From assembly GCA_030447875.1 (NCBI GenBank), contig JAUJOA010000001.1:1-64000 (forward strand): a stretch of DNA of 64,000 nucleotides, read 5' to 3'. Positions within the stretch are counted from its first letter, which is position 1; every line of letters starts with the position of its first letter. Below the pieces are notes generated by a model. That model had not been told where the DNA came from and did not search any database. It was given only the letters and a program-made list of their open reading frames with translations. Origin of the DNA: Thermoleophilaceae bacterium. GTDB taxonomy: Bacteria; Actinomycetota; Thermoleophilia; Solirubrobacterales; Thermoleophilaceae. The position numbers were made by a program, and so were the translations under genes. Positions 1 through 8,936 of the stretch are shown here, in pieces.

Positions 1-90
1 TCACGGTCGTCCGCCGCGGCGGCACACGCCACCGTCGCCGCCCCGGCGCGGCGCCCCGCGCCCCGGCGGGGGGGCGCCACTCGCCTTCGA

Positions 91-495
91 GTGCTGGCGC
101 CGTCGCCCACGGGATTGCTCGACCGCCTGTTGCGTGGCCGCGCCTGGGTGGCGTGCGTCGGCCTGCTGCTCGCCGGGATCGTCTTCTTCAACGTGAGCCT
201 CCTGGAGGTGAACGGGAGCATCGCGAGCGTGAGCGAGCGCGCCACGGCGCTCAAGCGCGAGAACGCCGGCTTGCGACTCGAGGTGGCCCGCCTCACGTCG
301 ACGGAGCAGATTCAGAGCGCCGCCGCCGATCACGGCTTCACGCTCCCGAGCCCGGGCGACGTGACCTACCTGAGGGCGGACCCCGAGTCGGACGCCCGCC
401 GCGCGGTGCGAGCGCTGCGCAAGTCGAGGTCCTCGGACGCGTCGATCGATGCCGCCGCCGTGGCCGACACGGTGGCCACACCAGCCGTGCCCTGA
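91..495 (+). CDS. ftsL: FtsL-like divisome membrane protein (start may lie upstream of the window)
   Basis: This is a small bitopic protein of the FtsL/FtsB kind, which links FtsQ to the septal synthase FtsW/FtsI at the division site. From the GTG at 91 it is 134 residues: a basic N-terminus, one membrane segment at about 18-38, then a coiled coil at about 40-76 rich in Glu, Arg and Leu, followed by a short extracytoplasmic tail. It lies directly upstream of ftsI (1 nt gap), the standard place for ftsL in a dcw cluster, and that position carries most of the assignment because the family is poorly conserved in sequence. The frame is open back to base 1 and encodes Ala/Pro/Arg-rich residues, so the real start may lie before the window. 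Confidence 0.8.
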   Translation: MLAPSPTGLLDRLLRGRAWVACVGLLLAGIVFFNVSLLEVNGSIASVSERATALKRENAGLRLEVARLTSTEQIQSAAADHGFTLPSPGDVTYLRADPESDARRAVRALRKSRSSDASIDAAAVADTVATPAVP

Positions 496-496
496 G

Positions 497-2137
497 ATGC
501 GCCTCGTCGAGCGGCGCATCGGTCTCCTCTTCGCGATCTTCTTCCTCGCCCTCCTCGCCGCCGCCGGGCGGGCGACGTGGCTCGGAACCGTGCGGGCCGA
601 CGAGCTGCGCGAGCGCGCCCTCGCCCAGCAGGTGGAGGACCTGGCGGTTCCGGCGCGCCGGGGCACGATCACCGACCGCAACGGCGCCGAGCTCGCCATC
701 TCCGAGGACGCGATCACGGTCTTCGCCAATCCCTTCCTGATCGACGATCCCGCCGGCGTGGCGACGAAGCTGAGTCCCCACCTCGGTCAGCCGCCCGACG
801 AGCTCCAGGCGCTCCTCTCGGACCGCGACCGGGGCTTCGTGTATCTGGCCCGGAAGCTCGATCCCGACCGCGGCGCGGCGGTGGAGAAGCTCGGCATCGA
901 GGGCATCGACACCGTGGTGGAGCCGAGGCGCCGCTACCCGCACGGCACGCTTGCCTCCCAGCTGCTCGGCTCCGTGGGCACGGACAACTACGGGCTGGCG
1001 GGCCTGGAGCAATCGCACGAGCGGTCGCTGCACGGCACCGACGGCCGGCGGCGCGTGGTCAAGGACGCCATGGGGGATCCGGTGAGCATGGTGGACGTCG
1101 AGCGCGCGCGGTCGGGCCAGGACCTCCAGCTCACTATCGACTCGGCGATCCAGGCGCGCGTCGAGGCGGTGCTCGCGGACGTGGGCAAGGAGTACACGCC
1201 CGCTGGGGCCACCGCGCTGGTGCTCGACCCGCGCACCGGGGAGCTCCTCGCGCTCGCGAACTGGCCCGCGGTCGACGCGAACCGCTTCTCGGAGGCTCCC
1301 GCCGAGGATCGCCAGAACCGCGCCATCGAGGGCAGCTTCGAGCCGGGCTCCACGTTCAAGCCGTTCACCGTTGCGGGCGCGCTCGAGGACGGTCTCGTGA
1401 AGCCCGGCACGGAGCTCGATCTGGCGCCGACGATCCAGGTGGCCGATCGAACGATCAGGGAGTCGCACGCACGCGGCGCCGAGACGCTGACGGTGGCCGA
1501 CATCCTGGCCCAGTCCTCCAACGTCGGGGCCGTCACGATCGGGCTGAAGCTCGGGGCGGAGCGCTTCGACCGCTGGGTACGCCACTTCGGCTTCGGCTCC
1601 GGCACGGACATCGACGCGCCCGGCGAGGCGACCGGCATCCTTCCGCGGCCGTCCGAGTACTCGGGCTCTACGCTCGGAAACCTGCCGCTCGGCCAGGGGC
1701 TCGCCGCTACGCCGATCCAGATGGCGGCCGGATACTCGGCGCTTGCCAATCACGGTGTGCTCGAGCCGCCGCACGTGATCGCCGGTGCCGGCCGGGCTCC
1801 GAAGCGCCTGCTGTCGGCCACGACCGCCGACAACGTGGCGAAGATGCTCGAGGGCGTGCTGGGTCCCGACGGCACCGCGCAGGAGGCCTCGGTCGACGGC
1901 TACAAGCTCGCCGGGAAGACGGGAACCGCGGAGAAGCCCGACGGCCGCGGCGGCTACTCGTCCACCAAGTACTTCGCCTCGTTCATCGGCTTCGCGCCCG
2001 CGCGCGATCCGCGGCTGCTCGTCGCGGTCATGGTGGACGAGCCGCGCGGGTCCATCTACGGTGGCGAGGTGGCCGCCCCCGCCTTCGAGAAGATCGTCTC
2101 GTTCGCGCTGCCGTACCTGAAGATCCCGCCGGACTGA
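497..2137 (+). CDS. ftsI: Peptidoglycan D,D-transpeptidase FtsI (PBP3, class B PBP)
   Basis: This is the septal cross-linking enzyme that works with FtsW. From ATG 497 it has 546 residues, a usual length for a class B PBP without PASTA domains. One N-terminal membrane anchor (about 9-28) is followed by the pedestal region and a transpeptidase domain. All three active-site motifs are visible: S285-T-F-K288, S340-S-N342 and K474-T-G. The start at 497 is preferred over an in-frame start at 449 because it follows the ftsL stop by 1 nt and gives a normal short cytoplasmic tail (MRLVERRIG). It is the first large gene of the plus-strand cell wall run. Confidence 0.97.
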   Translation: MRLVERRIGLLFAIFFLALLAAAGRATWLGTVRADELRERALAQQVEDLAVPARRGTITDRNGAELAISEDAITVFANPFLIDDPAGVATKLSPHLGQPPDELQALLSDRDRGFVYLARKLDPDRGAAVEKLGIEGIDTVVEPRRRYPHGTLASQLLGSVGTDNYGLAGLEQSHERSLHGTDGRRRVVKDAMGDPVSMVDVERARSGQDLQLTIDSAIQARVEAVLADVGKEYTPAGATALVLDPRTGELLALANWPAVDANRFSEAPAEDRQNRAIEGSFEPGSTFKPFTVAGALEDGLVKPGTELDLAPTIQVADRTIRESHARGAETLTVADILAQSSNVGAVTIGLKLGAERFDRWVRHFGFGSGTDIDAPGEATGILPRPSEYSGSTLGNLPLGQGLAATPIQMAAGYSALANHGVLEPPHVIAGAGRAPKRLLSATTADNVAKMLEGVLGPDGTAQEASVDGYKLAGKTGTAEKPDGRGGYSSTKYFASFIGFAPARDPRLLVAVMVDEPRGSIYGGEVAAPAFEKIVSFALPYLKIPPD

Positions 2138-2149
2138 GCGCCCACTCTC

Positions 2150-2404
2150 CTACAGCTCGACGATGTCGTCGATCCTCCACCCGGTGCCGTCGTCCGCCAG
2201 GATCGGAGCCGGGAGGATCCCGAAGAGGAGGGAGGCGATCGCGAAGCCGCTCGTCTTCGCAGCGGTCCCGTGCGGCGCCGGCGCGGAGACGTGACCCGTC
2301 CACGCGGATTCGTCCCACCAGCGCAGCCCGCCGCCTCCAGACGGGTCGGGGCACCACCCTGGGGCGGCGCTTTCCGCCGCCGCCGGCCCCCGCTCCCCCG
2401 CCAT
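2150..2404 (-). CDS. Small DUF2510 protein, truncated, antisense between ftsI and murE
   Basis: This is an 84-residue protein. Residues about 14-40 match the DUF2510 pattern of actinobacteria: PGW-PDPSG followed by LRWWDESAWTGHV. Then comes a start of a hydrophobic stretch (SGFAIASLLFGILPAPILA) like the first membrane helix of a DUF4190-type tail, which stops early and ends in an unrelated acidic tail (DDIVEL). It is probably a truncated membrane protein; a frame error in the second half is also possible. It runs against the dcw genes, overlaps nothing, and occupies most of the ftsI-murE gap. Function unknown. Confidence 0.6.
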   Translation of the reverse strand: MAGERGPAAAESAAPGWCPDPSGGGGLRWWDESAWTGHVSAPAPHGTAAKTSGFAIASLLFGILPAPILADDGTGWRIDDIVEL

Positions 2405-2468
2405 CTTGCGAGGTTATGCCACGAGCAAGATGAGGTCCGCCTCACCGGTTGGGCACCGGCGCGCCCTC

Positions 2469-2474
2469 TAGACT
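2469..2474 (+). promoter_or_regulatory. -10 box of murE (TAGACT)
   Basis: TAGACT ends 10 nt before the murE ATG at 2485. No convincing -35 is visible. It matches the TAnnnT-before-start pattern seen at many genes of this window and implies a very short or absent 5' leader, so murE onward can be transcribed apart from ftsL-ftsI. Confidence 0.55.
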
Positions 2475-2484
2475 CAGCCGCCCC

Positions 2485-3909
2485 ATGACCCTTCGCGATC
2501 TGATGGGTAATGGCGCTCCAGATGTCGAGATCTCGAGCCTCGCGTACTCGAGCCGGAGCGTTGATCCGGGAGCGCTCTTCTTCTGCGTGCCCGGCTATCG
2601 CTCGGACGGTCACGACTTCGCCCCCGACGCGGTGGCGCGCGGCGCGGTCGGGCTCGTGTGCGAGCGTCCGCTCGGGCTCGGCGTACCGGAGGTGGTCGTC
2701 GAGGACGTTCGCGCAGTCATGGGACCGGCGGCGGCGCGGTTCCACGGCGATCCAACCGCCCAGCTGCGGGTCGTCGGGATCACCGGGACGAACGGGAAGA
2801 CGACCACCGCGTTCCTGGTGCGCGCGCTACTCGAGCACGCGGGCACGCCGACGGGCCTGCTCGGCACGGTCAAGTCGGTCGTAGGCGGGCGCGAGGAGCC
2901 CGTGGAGCGCACCACGCCCGAGGCGGTGGACCTCCAGGCCACGTTCCGGAGAATGCTCGACGCGGGCGACGGCGCATGTGCGATGGAGGTCTCCTCCCAC
3001 GCGCTGCACCTGCGACGCTCGGCGGGGATCCATTTCGCCTGCCGCGTCTTCACGAACCTCACCCAGGACCACCTCGACTTCCACCCCACGATGGAGGACT
3101 ACTTCATGGCCAAGCGCCGGCTCTTCGACGGGCCGGGGCCCGCGGTCGTCAACGTCGATGATCCCTACGGCCGCCGGCTCGCCGCCGAGCTCGAGGAGCC
3201 GATCACCTACGCGATCGAGTCGGAGGCCGACTGGCGCGCGCGTGACGTTCGCTTTGACGGCGCGGGGTCGGGCTTCACCTGTGACACGCCGGAGGGGGCG
3301 ATCGACGTCACGACCGGGCTGCCGGGGCTCTTCAACGTGCAGAACGCGCTCGCCGCGATCGCCGCCGCGCGCTCGCTCGGCGTGCCACTGGCCGTCCTGC
3401 CCGCCGGCCTGGCCGCCGCCGCACGCGTGCCTGGCCGCTTCGAGCCTGTGGAGGAGGGTCAGGACTTCGCGGTCCTGGTCGACTACGCGCACACGCCGGA
3501 CTCGCTCGAGAACGTGCTTCGGGCGGCGCGCCAGATCTCGACAGGCCGGCTCCAGGTGGTCTTCGGCGCGGGCGGCGACCGCGATCGACTCAAGCGCCCA
3601 CAGATGGGCCGCGTCGCCGCCGCGCTCGCCGATCGCGTGATCGTGACCTCCGACAACCCGCGCTCCGAGGACCCCGAGGCGATCGTCGACGAGATCCTCG
3701 CGGGGGCCGGCCCCGGCGTGGAGCGCGAGCTCGACCGTCGCGCCGCGATCGGGCGTGCGATCGACGCGGCGCGGGCCGGCGACGTGGTCGTGATCGCGGG
3801 AAAGGGCCACGAGCAGGGTCAGGAGGTCGAGGCCGGCCGCAAGGAGCCCTTCGACGACCGCCAGGTCGCCCGTGAGGCCCTCCGCGCGCTGGTTGGAGCT
3901 CGCGCTTGA
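2485..3909 (+). CDS. murE: UDP-MurNAc-tripeptide synthetase MurE, meso-DAP type
   Basis: This cytoplasmic Mur ligase adds the third amino acid to UDP-MurNAc-L-Ala-D-Glu. From ATG 2485 it has 474 residues. The ATP loop G101-T-N-G-K105-T-T is present in the central domain, and YAHTPDSLENVL marks the start of the C-terminal domain. The substrate motif is D390-N-P-R393, which is the meso-diaminopimelate signature, so the stem peptide is predicted to carry meso-DAP rather than lysine. An upstream TTG at 2449 is in frame, but the ATG lies 10 nt after a clear -10 box and gives the usual N-terminus. Its stop overlaps the murF start by 4 bp (TTGA). Confidence 0.97.
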   Translation: MTLRDLMGNGAPDVEISSLAYSSRSVDPGALFFCVPGYRSDGHDFAPDAVARGAVGLVCERPLGLGVPEVVVEDVRAVMGPAAARFHGDPTAQLRVVGITGTNGKTTTAFLVRALLEHAGTPTGLLGTVKSVVGGREEPVERTTPEAVDLQATFRRMLDAGDGACAMEVSSHALHLRRSAGIHFACRVFTNLTQDHLDFHPTMEDYFMAKRRLFDGPGPAVVNVDDPYGRRLAAELEEPITYAIESEADWRARDVRFDGAGSGFTCDTPEGAIDVTTGLPGLFNVQNALAAIAAARSLGVPLAVLPAGLAAAARVPGRFEPVEEGQDFAVLVDYAHTPDSLENVLRAARQISTGRLQVVFGAGGDRDRLKRPQMGRVAAALADRVIVTSDNPRSEDPEAIVDEILAGAGPGVERELDRRAAIGRAIDAARAGDVVVIAGKGHEQGQEVEAGRKEPFDDRQVAREALRALVGARA

Positions 3910-5243
3910 TCGACAGGACGGCGGGCTGGGTCGCCGATGCCTCGGGGGGACGGCTGGTAGCGGGCTCCGCGGAGCTGCCGGGCCCCGCGCGAGCGGTCGT
4001 CGACTCGCGCGAGGTGCAACCGGGCGATCTCTTCGTGGGCCTGCGCGGGGAGCGGGTGGACGGCGGGGACTTCGCCTCCGGGGCCCTGGCGGCCGGGGCG
4101 TGGGGCGTGCTCGTGGATCCCGCGGCGGCCGCCGCGGTGGCTAGCGGCGTGGCGCAGCGCCAGGCGGTCATCGCGGCGGAGTCGCCTGGTGTGGCGCTCG
4201 GCTCCCTGGCACGGTCCTGGCGCCGGGAACTCGCGTGCCCGGCGATAGGCATCACGGGCTCGACCGGCAAGACCTCGACCAAGGACATACTCGCCGCGAT
4301 CCTCGCGCCGCGGCTGCGCACGCACGCGAACCGCGAGAACCTCAACACCGAGATCGGGCTGCCGCTCTCGCTGCTCGAGGCCGAGCGCGGCACCGAGGCG
4401 CTCGTGCTCGAGATGGCCATGCGCGGCGCTGGGCAGATCGCCGAGCTCGTGGCGATCGCCGAGCCGAGCGTTGGCTTGATCGTGAACGTCGGGCCCGTCC
4501 ACCTCGAGCTGGTCGGCACGATCGAGGCGGTCGCCGCCGCCAAGGCCGAGCTGATCCGCGACCTGCCCGCCGGCGCGGCGTGCGTCGTGCCGGCCGGCGA
4601 GGCCCTGCTGGCGGAGCACCTTCGCGACGACCTCGACACCATCACCTTCGGGCCCGGCGGCGAGGTGGGCCTCGTGTCCTTCGAGGGGGGCCGCGCGGAG
4701 ATCGACGCCCGCGGGACGCCGGTCACGCTCGAGCTGCCCTACGACCAGCCGTACAACGTGCTCAACACGGTGGCGGCGGTGGCGGCCGCCACGGCGCTCG
4801 GAGTGCGCCCGGAGGGCCGGGTCGAGGCGCGCTTCTCGGCCATGCGGGGCGAGGTCGTGGAGCTGCCCGGCGGCATCACGGTGATCAATGACTGCTACAA
4901 CGCCAACCCGATGTCGATGCGCGCCGCCCTCGAGTACCTGGCCGCGTCGGCGAGCGGGCGGCGCATCGCGATCCTCGGCGGGATGGGGGAGCTGGGGCCG
5001 GACGCGGAGCGCTTTCACCGTGAGATCGGCCGGCGAGCGGACGAGCTGGGCGTGGAGGTGCTCGTGACCGTTGGCGAGCTGGGCGTGGGCTACGCGGAGG
5101 GCTTCGGCGGGGAGAGGTACTCGGTCGCCACGCCGGAGGAGGCCGGCTCGCTTCTCGACGAGCTGGCAGAGCCGGGTGACCACGTGCTGGTCAAGGGCTC
5201 GCGTTCCGCGGGGCTCGAGCGAGTGCTCGGCGTCCTGGCGTGA
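3906..5243 (+). CDS. murF: UDP-MurNAc-tripeptide-D-Ala-D-Ala ligase MurF
   Basis: MurF adds D-Ala-D-Ala to complete the UDP-MurNAc-pentapeptide. The 445-residue protein has the N-terminal substrate domain (DSREVQPGDLFVGLRGERVDG), the Mur ligase ATP loop G118-S-T-G-K122-T-S-T, the conserved NRENLNTEIGLPLSLL segment, and NDCYNANPMSM at the start of the C-terminal domain. Translation starts at TTG 3906 inside the murE stop, which implies coupling. Length and motif order are normal for the family. Confidence 0.97.
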   Translation: MIDRTAGWVADASGGRLVAGSAELPGPARAVVDSREVQPGDLFVGLRGERVDGGDFASGALAAGAWGVLVDPAAAAAVASGVAQRQAVIAAESPGVALGSLARSWRRELACPAIGITGSTGKTSTKDILAAILAPRLRTHANRENLNTEIGLPLSLLEAERGTEALVLEMAMRGAGQIAELVAIAEPSVGLIVNVGPVHLELVGTIEAVAAAKAELIRDLPAGAACVVPAGEALLAEHLRDDLDTITFGPGGEVGLVSFEGGRAEIDARGTPVTLELPYDQPYNVLNTVAAVAAATALGVRPEGRVEARFSAMRGEVVELPGGITVINDCYNANPMSMRAALEYLAASASGRRIAILGGMGELGPDAERFHREIGRRADELGVEVLVTVGELGVGYAEGFGGERYSVATPEEAGSLLDELAEPGDHVLVKGSRSAGLERVLGVLA

Positions 5244-5256
5244 GGGCGGATCGCCA

Positions 5257-6231
5257 GTGACGCTCGGCGAGGTGCTCATCGGCGCGATGGGGTCGCTTCT
5301 GATCTGCGTGTTCCTCGGCCCGAAGTTCGTCGCCTACCTGCGCACCAAGGAGTTCGGCCAGCAGATCCGCCAGGAGGGCCCGGCGGGGCACCACGGCAAG
5401 GCGGGCACGCCGACCATGGGCGGCCTGCTGCTCTTCCTGTCGGTCGGCGTGCCGTTTCTCATCCTCGGCAGCTACGACGCAGTCAGCCTCGCGGTGTTCG
5501 GCACGGCGGTGGCCACGGCGGCGGTCGGCTTCGTGGACGACTGGACGAAGATCTCGAAGAAGCGCTCGCTCGGCGTCTCGGCGCGTCAGAAGCTCATCGC
5601 CCAAGCGCTGATCGCGGTGGCGCTGTGGTACGTGGCGACCCAGCACGTGGGGCTCCCCGACACGCTCGAGCTGCGGCCGTTCGACGCCTCGATCGACCTC
5701 GGCATCTTCTACCCGGCCCTGATCTTCCTCGTGCTCGCCGGGGCGAGCAACGGGGTGAACCTCACGGACGGGCTCGACGGGCTGGCGGCCGGCTGCGCCG
5801 CGATCGTGCTGTTCGCCTACACCGCTATGACGTTCATCACGCGCGGCCAGGAGGACCTCGCTCTGCTCTGCGCGTGCCTCGTGGGCGCCTGCGTCGGCTT
5901 TCTGTGGTTCAACTCGTTCCCGGCCGGGATCTTCATGGGCGACACCGGATCGCTCGGCCTGGGCGGCGCGATCGCAGCCCTGGCGGTCATGACGAAGACC
6001 GAGATCCTGCTCGTCATGATCGGCGGCATCTTCGTCATCGAGGCGCTCTCGGTGGCGATCCAGGTGTTCGCCTTCCAGCGCTTCAGGCGGCGAGTGTTCC
6101 TCATGGCTCCCGTGCACCATCACTTCGAGCTGCTGGCCTGGTCGGAGACCAAGATCATCCTGCGCTTCTGGATCGTGGCGGCGATCTGCTCGGCGATCGG
6201 CTTCACGCTCTACCAGCAGTCCCTCTCGTGA
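5257..6231 (+). CDS. mraY: Phospho-MurNAc-pentapeptide transferase MraY
   Basis: MraY transfers phospho-MurNAc-pentapeptide to undecaprenyl (or decaprenyl) phosphate, making lipid I in the membrane. From GTG 5257 it has 324 residues and about ten membrane helices. Family motifs are visible in order: GTPTMGGLL, FVDDWTK with the metal-binding aspartates, NLTDGLDGLA, GDTGSLGLGG and PVHHHFE. The frame is open further upstream into murF, but GTG 5257 lies 13 nt after the murF stop and gives a normal start. Its stop overlaps murD by 4 bp (GTGA). Confidence 0.97.
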   Translation: MTLGEVLIGAMGSLLICVFLGPKFVAYLRTKEFGQQIRQEGPAGHHGKAGTPTMGGLLLFLSVGVPFLILGSYDAVSLAVFGTAVATAAVGFVDDWTKISKKRSLGVSARQKLIAQALIAVALWYVATQHVGLPDTLELRPFDASIDLGIFYPALIFLVLAGASNGVNLTDGLDGLAAGCAAIVLFAYTAMTFITRGQEDLALLCACLVGACVGFLWFNSFPAGIFMGDTGSLGLGGAIAALAVMTKTEILLVMIGGIFVIEALSVAIQVFAFQRFRRRVFLMAPVHHHFELLAWSETKIILRFWIVAAICSAIGFTLYQQSLS

Positions 6232-7604
6232 CGGCGGGCCCGCCGCCGCGGGGCGCCGGTCACGGCTCGACGTCGAGGGCGGCGAAGCCGCGACCACCGC
6301 TGCCCGGGGGTCCCTACCTCGTCGTCGGGCTGAGGGTCTCGGGAGCGGCCACGGCCTCGATGCTCCTGGCCCACGGTGAGGTGATGGGGTGCGACCGTGC
6401 CCGGCCGGCGGAGGCCACAGGGCTTCGGGGGGTCGAGGTCCGGCTCGAGTCGGATGGGCTGGACCTGGTCGATCGGGCCGGGACGCTCGTGAAGAGCCCC
6501 GGCGTGCCGGCCGAGGCGCCGGTGGTCAGGGCGGGGCGCGAGCGCGGGCTCGAGATCATCGGCGAGCTCGAGCTGGCCTGGCGCCTGTTAGCCAACCAGT
6601 TCATCGCGGTGACCGGGACGAACGGCAAGACCACGACCTGCGAGCTGCTCGGGGCGATCCATCGCGAGGCGGGAATCGGGGTCGCGGTGGCGGGCAACGT
6701 GGGCGCTCCGCTGGCATCGCTCGTGACCGGAGAGGTCGGGACGCCGATCGGTCCCGAGGCGGCGGTGGTCTGCGAGTCCTCGAGCTTTCAGCTCGAGGAC
6801 TCCTCGGCGTTCGCGCCCGAGTGCGGCGTGCTCCTCAACCTGGCCGAGGACCACCTCGATCGGCACGGAAGCTTCGAGGCCTACCGCGCGGCCAAGCTGC
6901 GGGTCTTCGCCAACCAGGAGGAGGACGATGTAGCCGTCGCGCCCGCCGGGCTCGACCCCCCGGGGCGCGCGGAGGTCGTCTCCTTCGGCCCGGACGGCGC
7001 CGAGCTCGCCCACCGCGACGAGTGGCTGTGGTGGCGCGGCGAGCGGCTTATGCCCGCGGCCGACGTGCGGCTCCGAGGGACGCACAACCTCCAGAACGCC
7101 ATGGCCGCCGCGGCGGCGGCCCTGGCACGAGAAATCGACACGCGCGCGGTGAGCGATGCCCTGGCTTCGTTCGCCGGCGTGCCGCACCGGCTCGAGGAGG
7201 TGGGGCACCTCGATGGGGTCGACTTCGTGAACGACTCGAAGGCCACGAACGTGGCCTCGGCCGCGGTCGGCATCGAGGCGTTCGAGGGTGGAGTGCACCT
7301 GATCCTCGGCGGCAGCCTCAAGGGAGGAGGGTTCAGGGGCCTGCGCTCCGCCGTTGCCACGCGGTGCCGCGCCTGCTACCTGATCGGGGAGGCGGCCGAG
7401 CGGCTGGCCGCCGACCTCGAAGGCACCGTTCCGCTGCACCGCTGCGGCGACCTCGAGCGGGCCACGGCCGCCGCGGCGGCCGGGGCCCGCAGCGGGGAGG
7501 TGGTGCTCCTCTCGCCCGCCTGTGCCAGCTTCGATCAGTACGCGAACTTCGAGGCGCGCGGCGATCACTTCCGCGCGCTGGTGAAACGGCTCGGGCCGGC
7601 ATGA
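6228..7604 (+). CDS. murD: UDP-MurNAc-L-Ala:D-Glu ligase MurD
   Basis: MurD adds D-glutamate to UDP-MurNAc-L-Ala. From GTG 6228 it has 458 residues, a usual length plus an N-terminal Pro/Gly/Arg-rich extension of about 30 residues before the Rossmann core. Visible motifs are GLRVSGAATA in the N-terminal domain, the ATP loop TGTNGKTTTCELL, a central ESSSFQLED segment, NLAEDHLDRHG, and NDSKATN at the start of the C-terminal domain. The start overlaps the mraY stop by 4 bp. The frame is open well into mraY, but no earlier start makes biological sense. Confidence 0.96.
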   Translation: MTAGPPPRGAGHGSTSRAAKPRPPLPGGPYLVVGLRVSGAATASMLLAHGEVMGCDRARPAEATGLRGVEVRLESDGLDLVDRAGTLVKSPGVPAEAPVVRAGRERGLEIIGELELAWRLLANQFIAVTGTNGKTTTCELLGAIHREAGIGVAVAGNVGAPLASLVTGEVGTPIGPEAAVVCESSSFQLEDSSAFAPECGVLLNLAEDHLDRHGSFEAYRAAKLRVFANQEEDDVAVAPAGLDPPGRAEVVSFGPDGAELAHRDEWLWWRGERLMPAADVRLRGTHNLQNAMAAAAAALAREIDTRAVSDALASFAGVPHRLEEVGHLDGVDFVNDSKATNVASAAVGIEAFEGGVHLILGGSLKGGGFRGLRSAVATRCRACYLIGEAAERLAADLEGTVPLHRCGDLERATAAAAAGARSGEVVLLSPACASFDQYANFEARGDHFRALVKRLGPA

Positions 7605-7634
7605 GTTCAGGGCGCCGCGTCGAAGGACTGCCGG

Positions 7635-8936
7635 ATGCTTCGACGGCTCCGACGCACGCCCCATCCGAGCGCCCGCGGCGGCCACTCGCAGCACGCCCGC
7701 GAGCGGCCCAAGCCGCCGCTCGAGTACTCCCTGCTCTACACCGCCACGTTGTGCCTTCTCGCCTGGGGAGCGGTGATGGTCTACTCGGCGAGCTCGGCGG
7801 AATCGCTGCTCGCCGGGACCGGCGACCCCTCCTACTACCTCAAGCGCTACCTCCTCTACGGGGCCATCGGGCTCGTCGTGCTCCATCTCCTCTCCCGCAG
7901 GGGGCTCCGCGTGGTCAGGAGCGCGACGCCACTGCTGCTCGTGGCCTCGTTTGCGCTCACCGTCGCGGTGATGGTCCCGGGCATCGGGGTCACGGTGAAC
8001 GGCGCCACTCGCTGGTTCGCCGCCGGGCCGGTCCAGTTCCAGCCCTCCGAGCTCCTCAAGGTCTCGCTCGTCCTCTACGCCGCCCAGCTGCTGGCGGCCC
8101 GGCCCTCGGCGCTCGAGACGCTCGGCGGCCTCTGCAAGCCGTTGCTGATCGTGGTCGGCGCGGCGTGCGCGCTGCTTCTCAAGCAGCCCGACATGGGCAC
8201 GGCGATGGTCATCTGCTTTGCGATCGCCGCACTCTTGATCGCCGCGGGGGCGAGGCTACGCCACCTCGGCGCCATCGCGGCCGTGGGCGGCGCGCTGGCG
8301 CTGCTCATGATCCTGGTCGAGCCCTACCGCCGCGCGCGGCTGACGGCGTTCCTCGACCCCTGGGCCGACGCCGGCGGCACCGGCTTCCAGGTCGTCCAGT
8401 CGATGATCGCGATCGGCTCGGGTGGCTTCTTCGGCGTCGGGCTCGGCGAGTCGGTGCAGAAGATCTTCTACCTGCCCGAGGCGCACACCGACATGATCCT
8501 GGCGATCATCGGCGAGGAGCTCGGCATCATCGGCATGCTCGGCGTCGCGTCCCTGTACGGGATGATCGCCTACGCCGGCTTCCGCGCGGCGAAGCTGGCC
8601 GCCGACCGCTACACGAAGCTTCTTGCCGCCGGCTTGACCTCGTTGATCCTCTGCCAGGCGACCGTGAACCTGTTCGCCGTCATGGGGATGGCGCCGCTCA
8701 CCGGAGTGCCGCTTCCCTTCCTGTCCTATGGCAACTCGAACCTGATCGTGCTGCTGGGTGCGATGGGTCTGCTGCTGAACGTCGCCTCGGGCGGCCGGGC
8801 GGCCACGGCGCACGAGCGCGGACCGCTCGGCCTGGTCACGGGGGGCGGTGAGGATGCCGCGGGTCGTGATCGCCGCCGGCGGGACCGCCGGTCACGTCGT
8901 GCCGGCTCTGGCCGTCGCGGACGCGCTGCGGGATAG
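7635..8936 (+). CDS. ftsW: Lipid II polymerase/cell division protein FtsW (C-terminal tail suspect)
   Basis: FtsW is a SEDS-family glycosyltransferase that polymerises lipid II at the septum together with FtsI. The protein has about ten membrane helices between residues about 30 and 390, with VMVYSASS early, GVTVNGATRWF, LKQPDMGT, and the late SEDS loop LTGVPLPFLSYGNSN. The predicted last 30 residues are an Arg-rich tail that overlaps murG by about 90 bp, unlike every other junction in this cluster. One extra G in the G-run at 8840-8845 would end FtsW at the TGA at 8849, giving a 4-bp GTGA overlap with murG. The tail is therefore probably an artefact. Confidence 0.95.
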   Translation: MLRRLRRTPHPSARGGHSQHARERPKPPLEYSLLYTATLCLLAWGAVMVYSASSAESLLAGTGDPSYYLKRYLLYGAIGLVVLHLLSRRGLRVVRSATPLLLVASFALTVAVMVPGIGVTVNGATRWFAAGPVQFQPSELLKVSLVLYAAQLLAARPSALETLGGLCKPLLIVVGAACALLLKQPDMGTAMVICFAIAALLIAAGARLRHLGAIAAVGGALALLMILVEPYRRARLTAFLDPWADAGGTGFQVVQSMIAIGSGGFFGVGLGESVQKIFYLPEAHTDMILAIIGEELGIIGMLGVASLYGMIAYAGFRAAKLAADRYTKLLAAGLTSLILCQATVNLFAVMGMAPLTGVPLPFLSYGNSNLIVLLGAMGLLLNVASGGRAATAHERGPLGLVTGGGEDAAGRDRRRRDRRSRRAGSGRRGRAAG

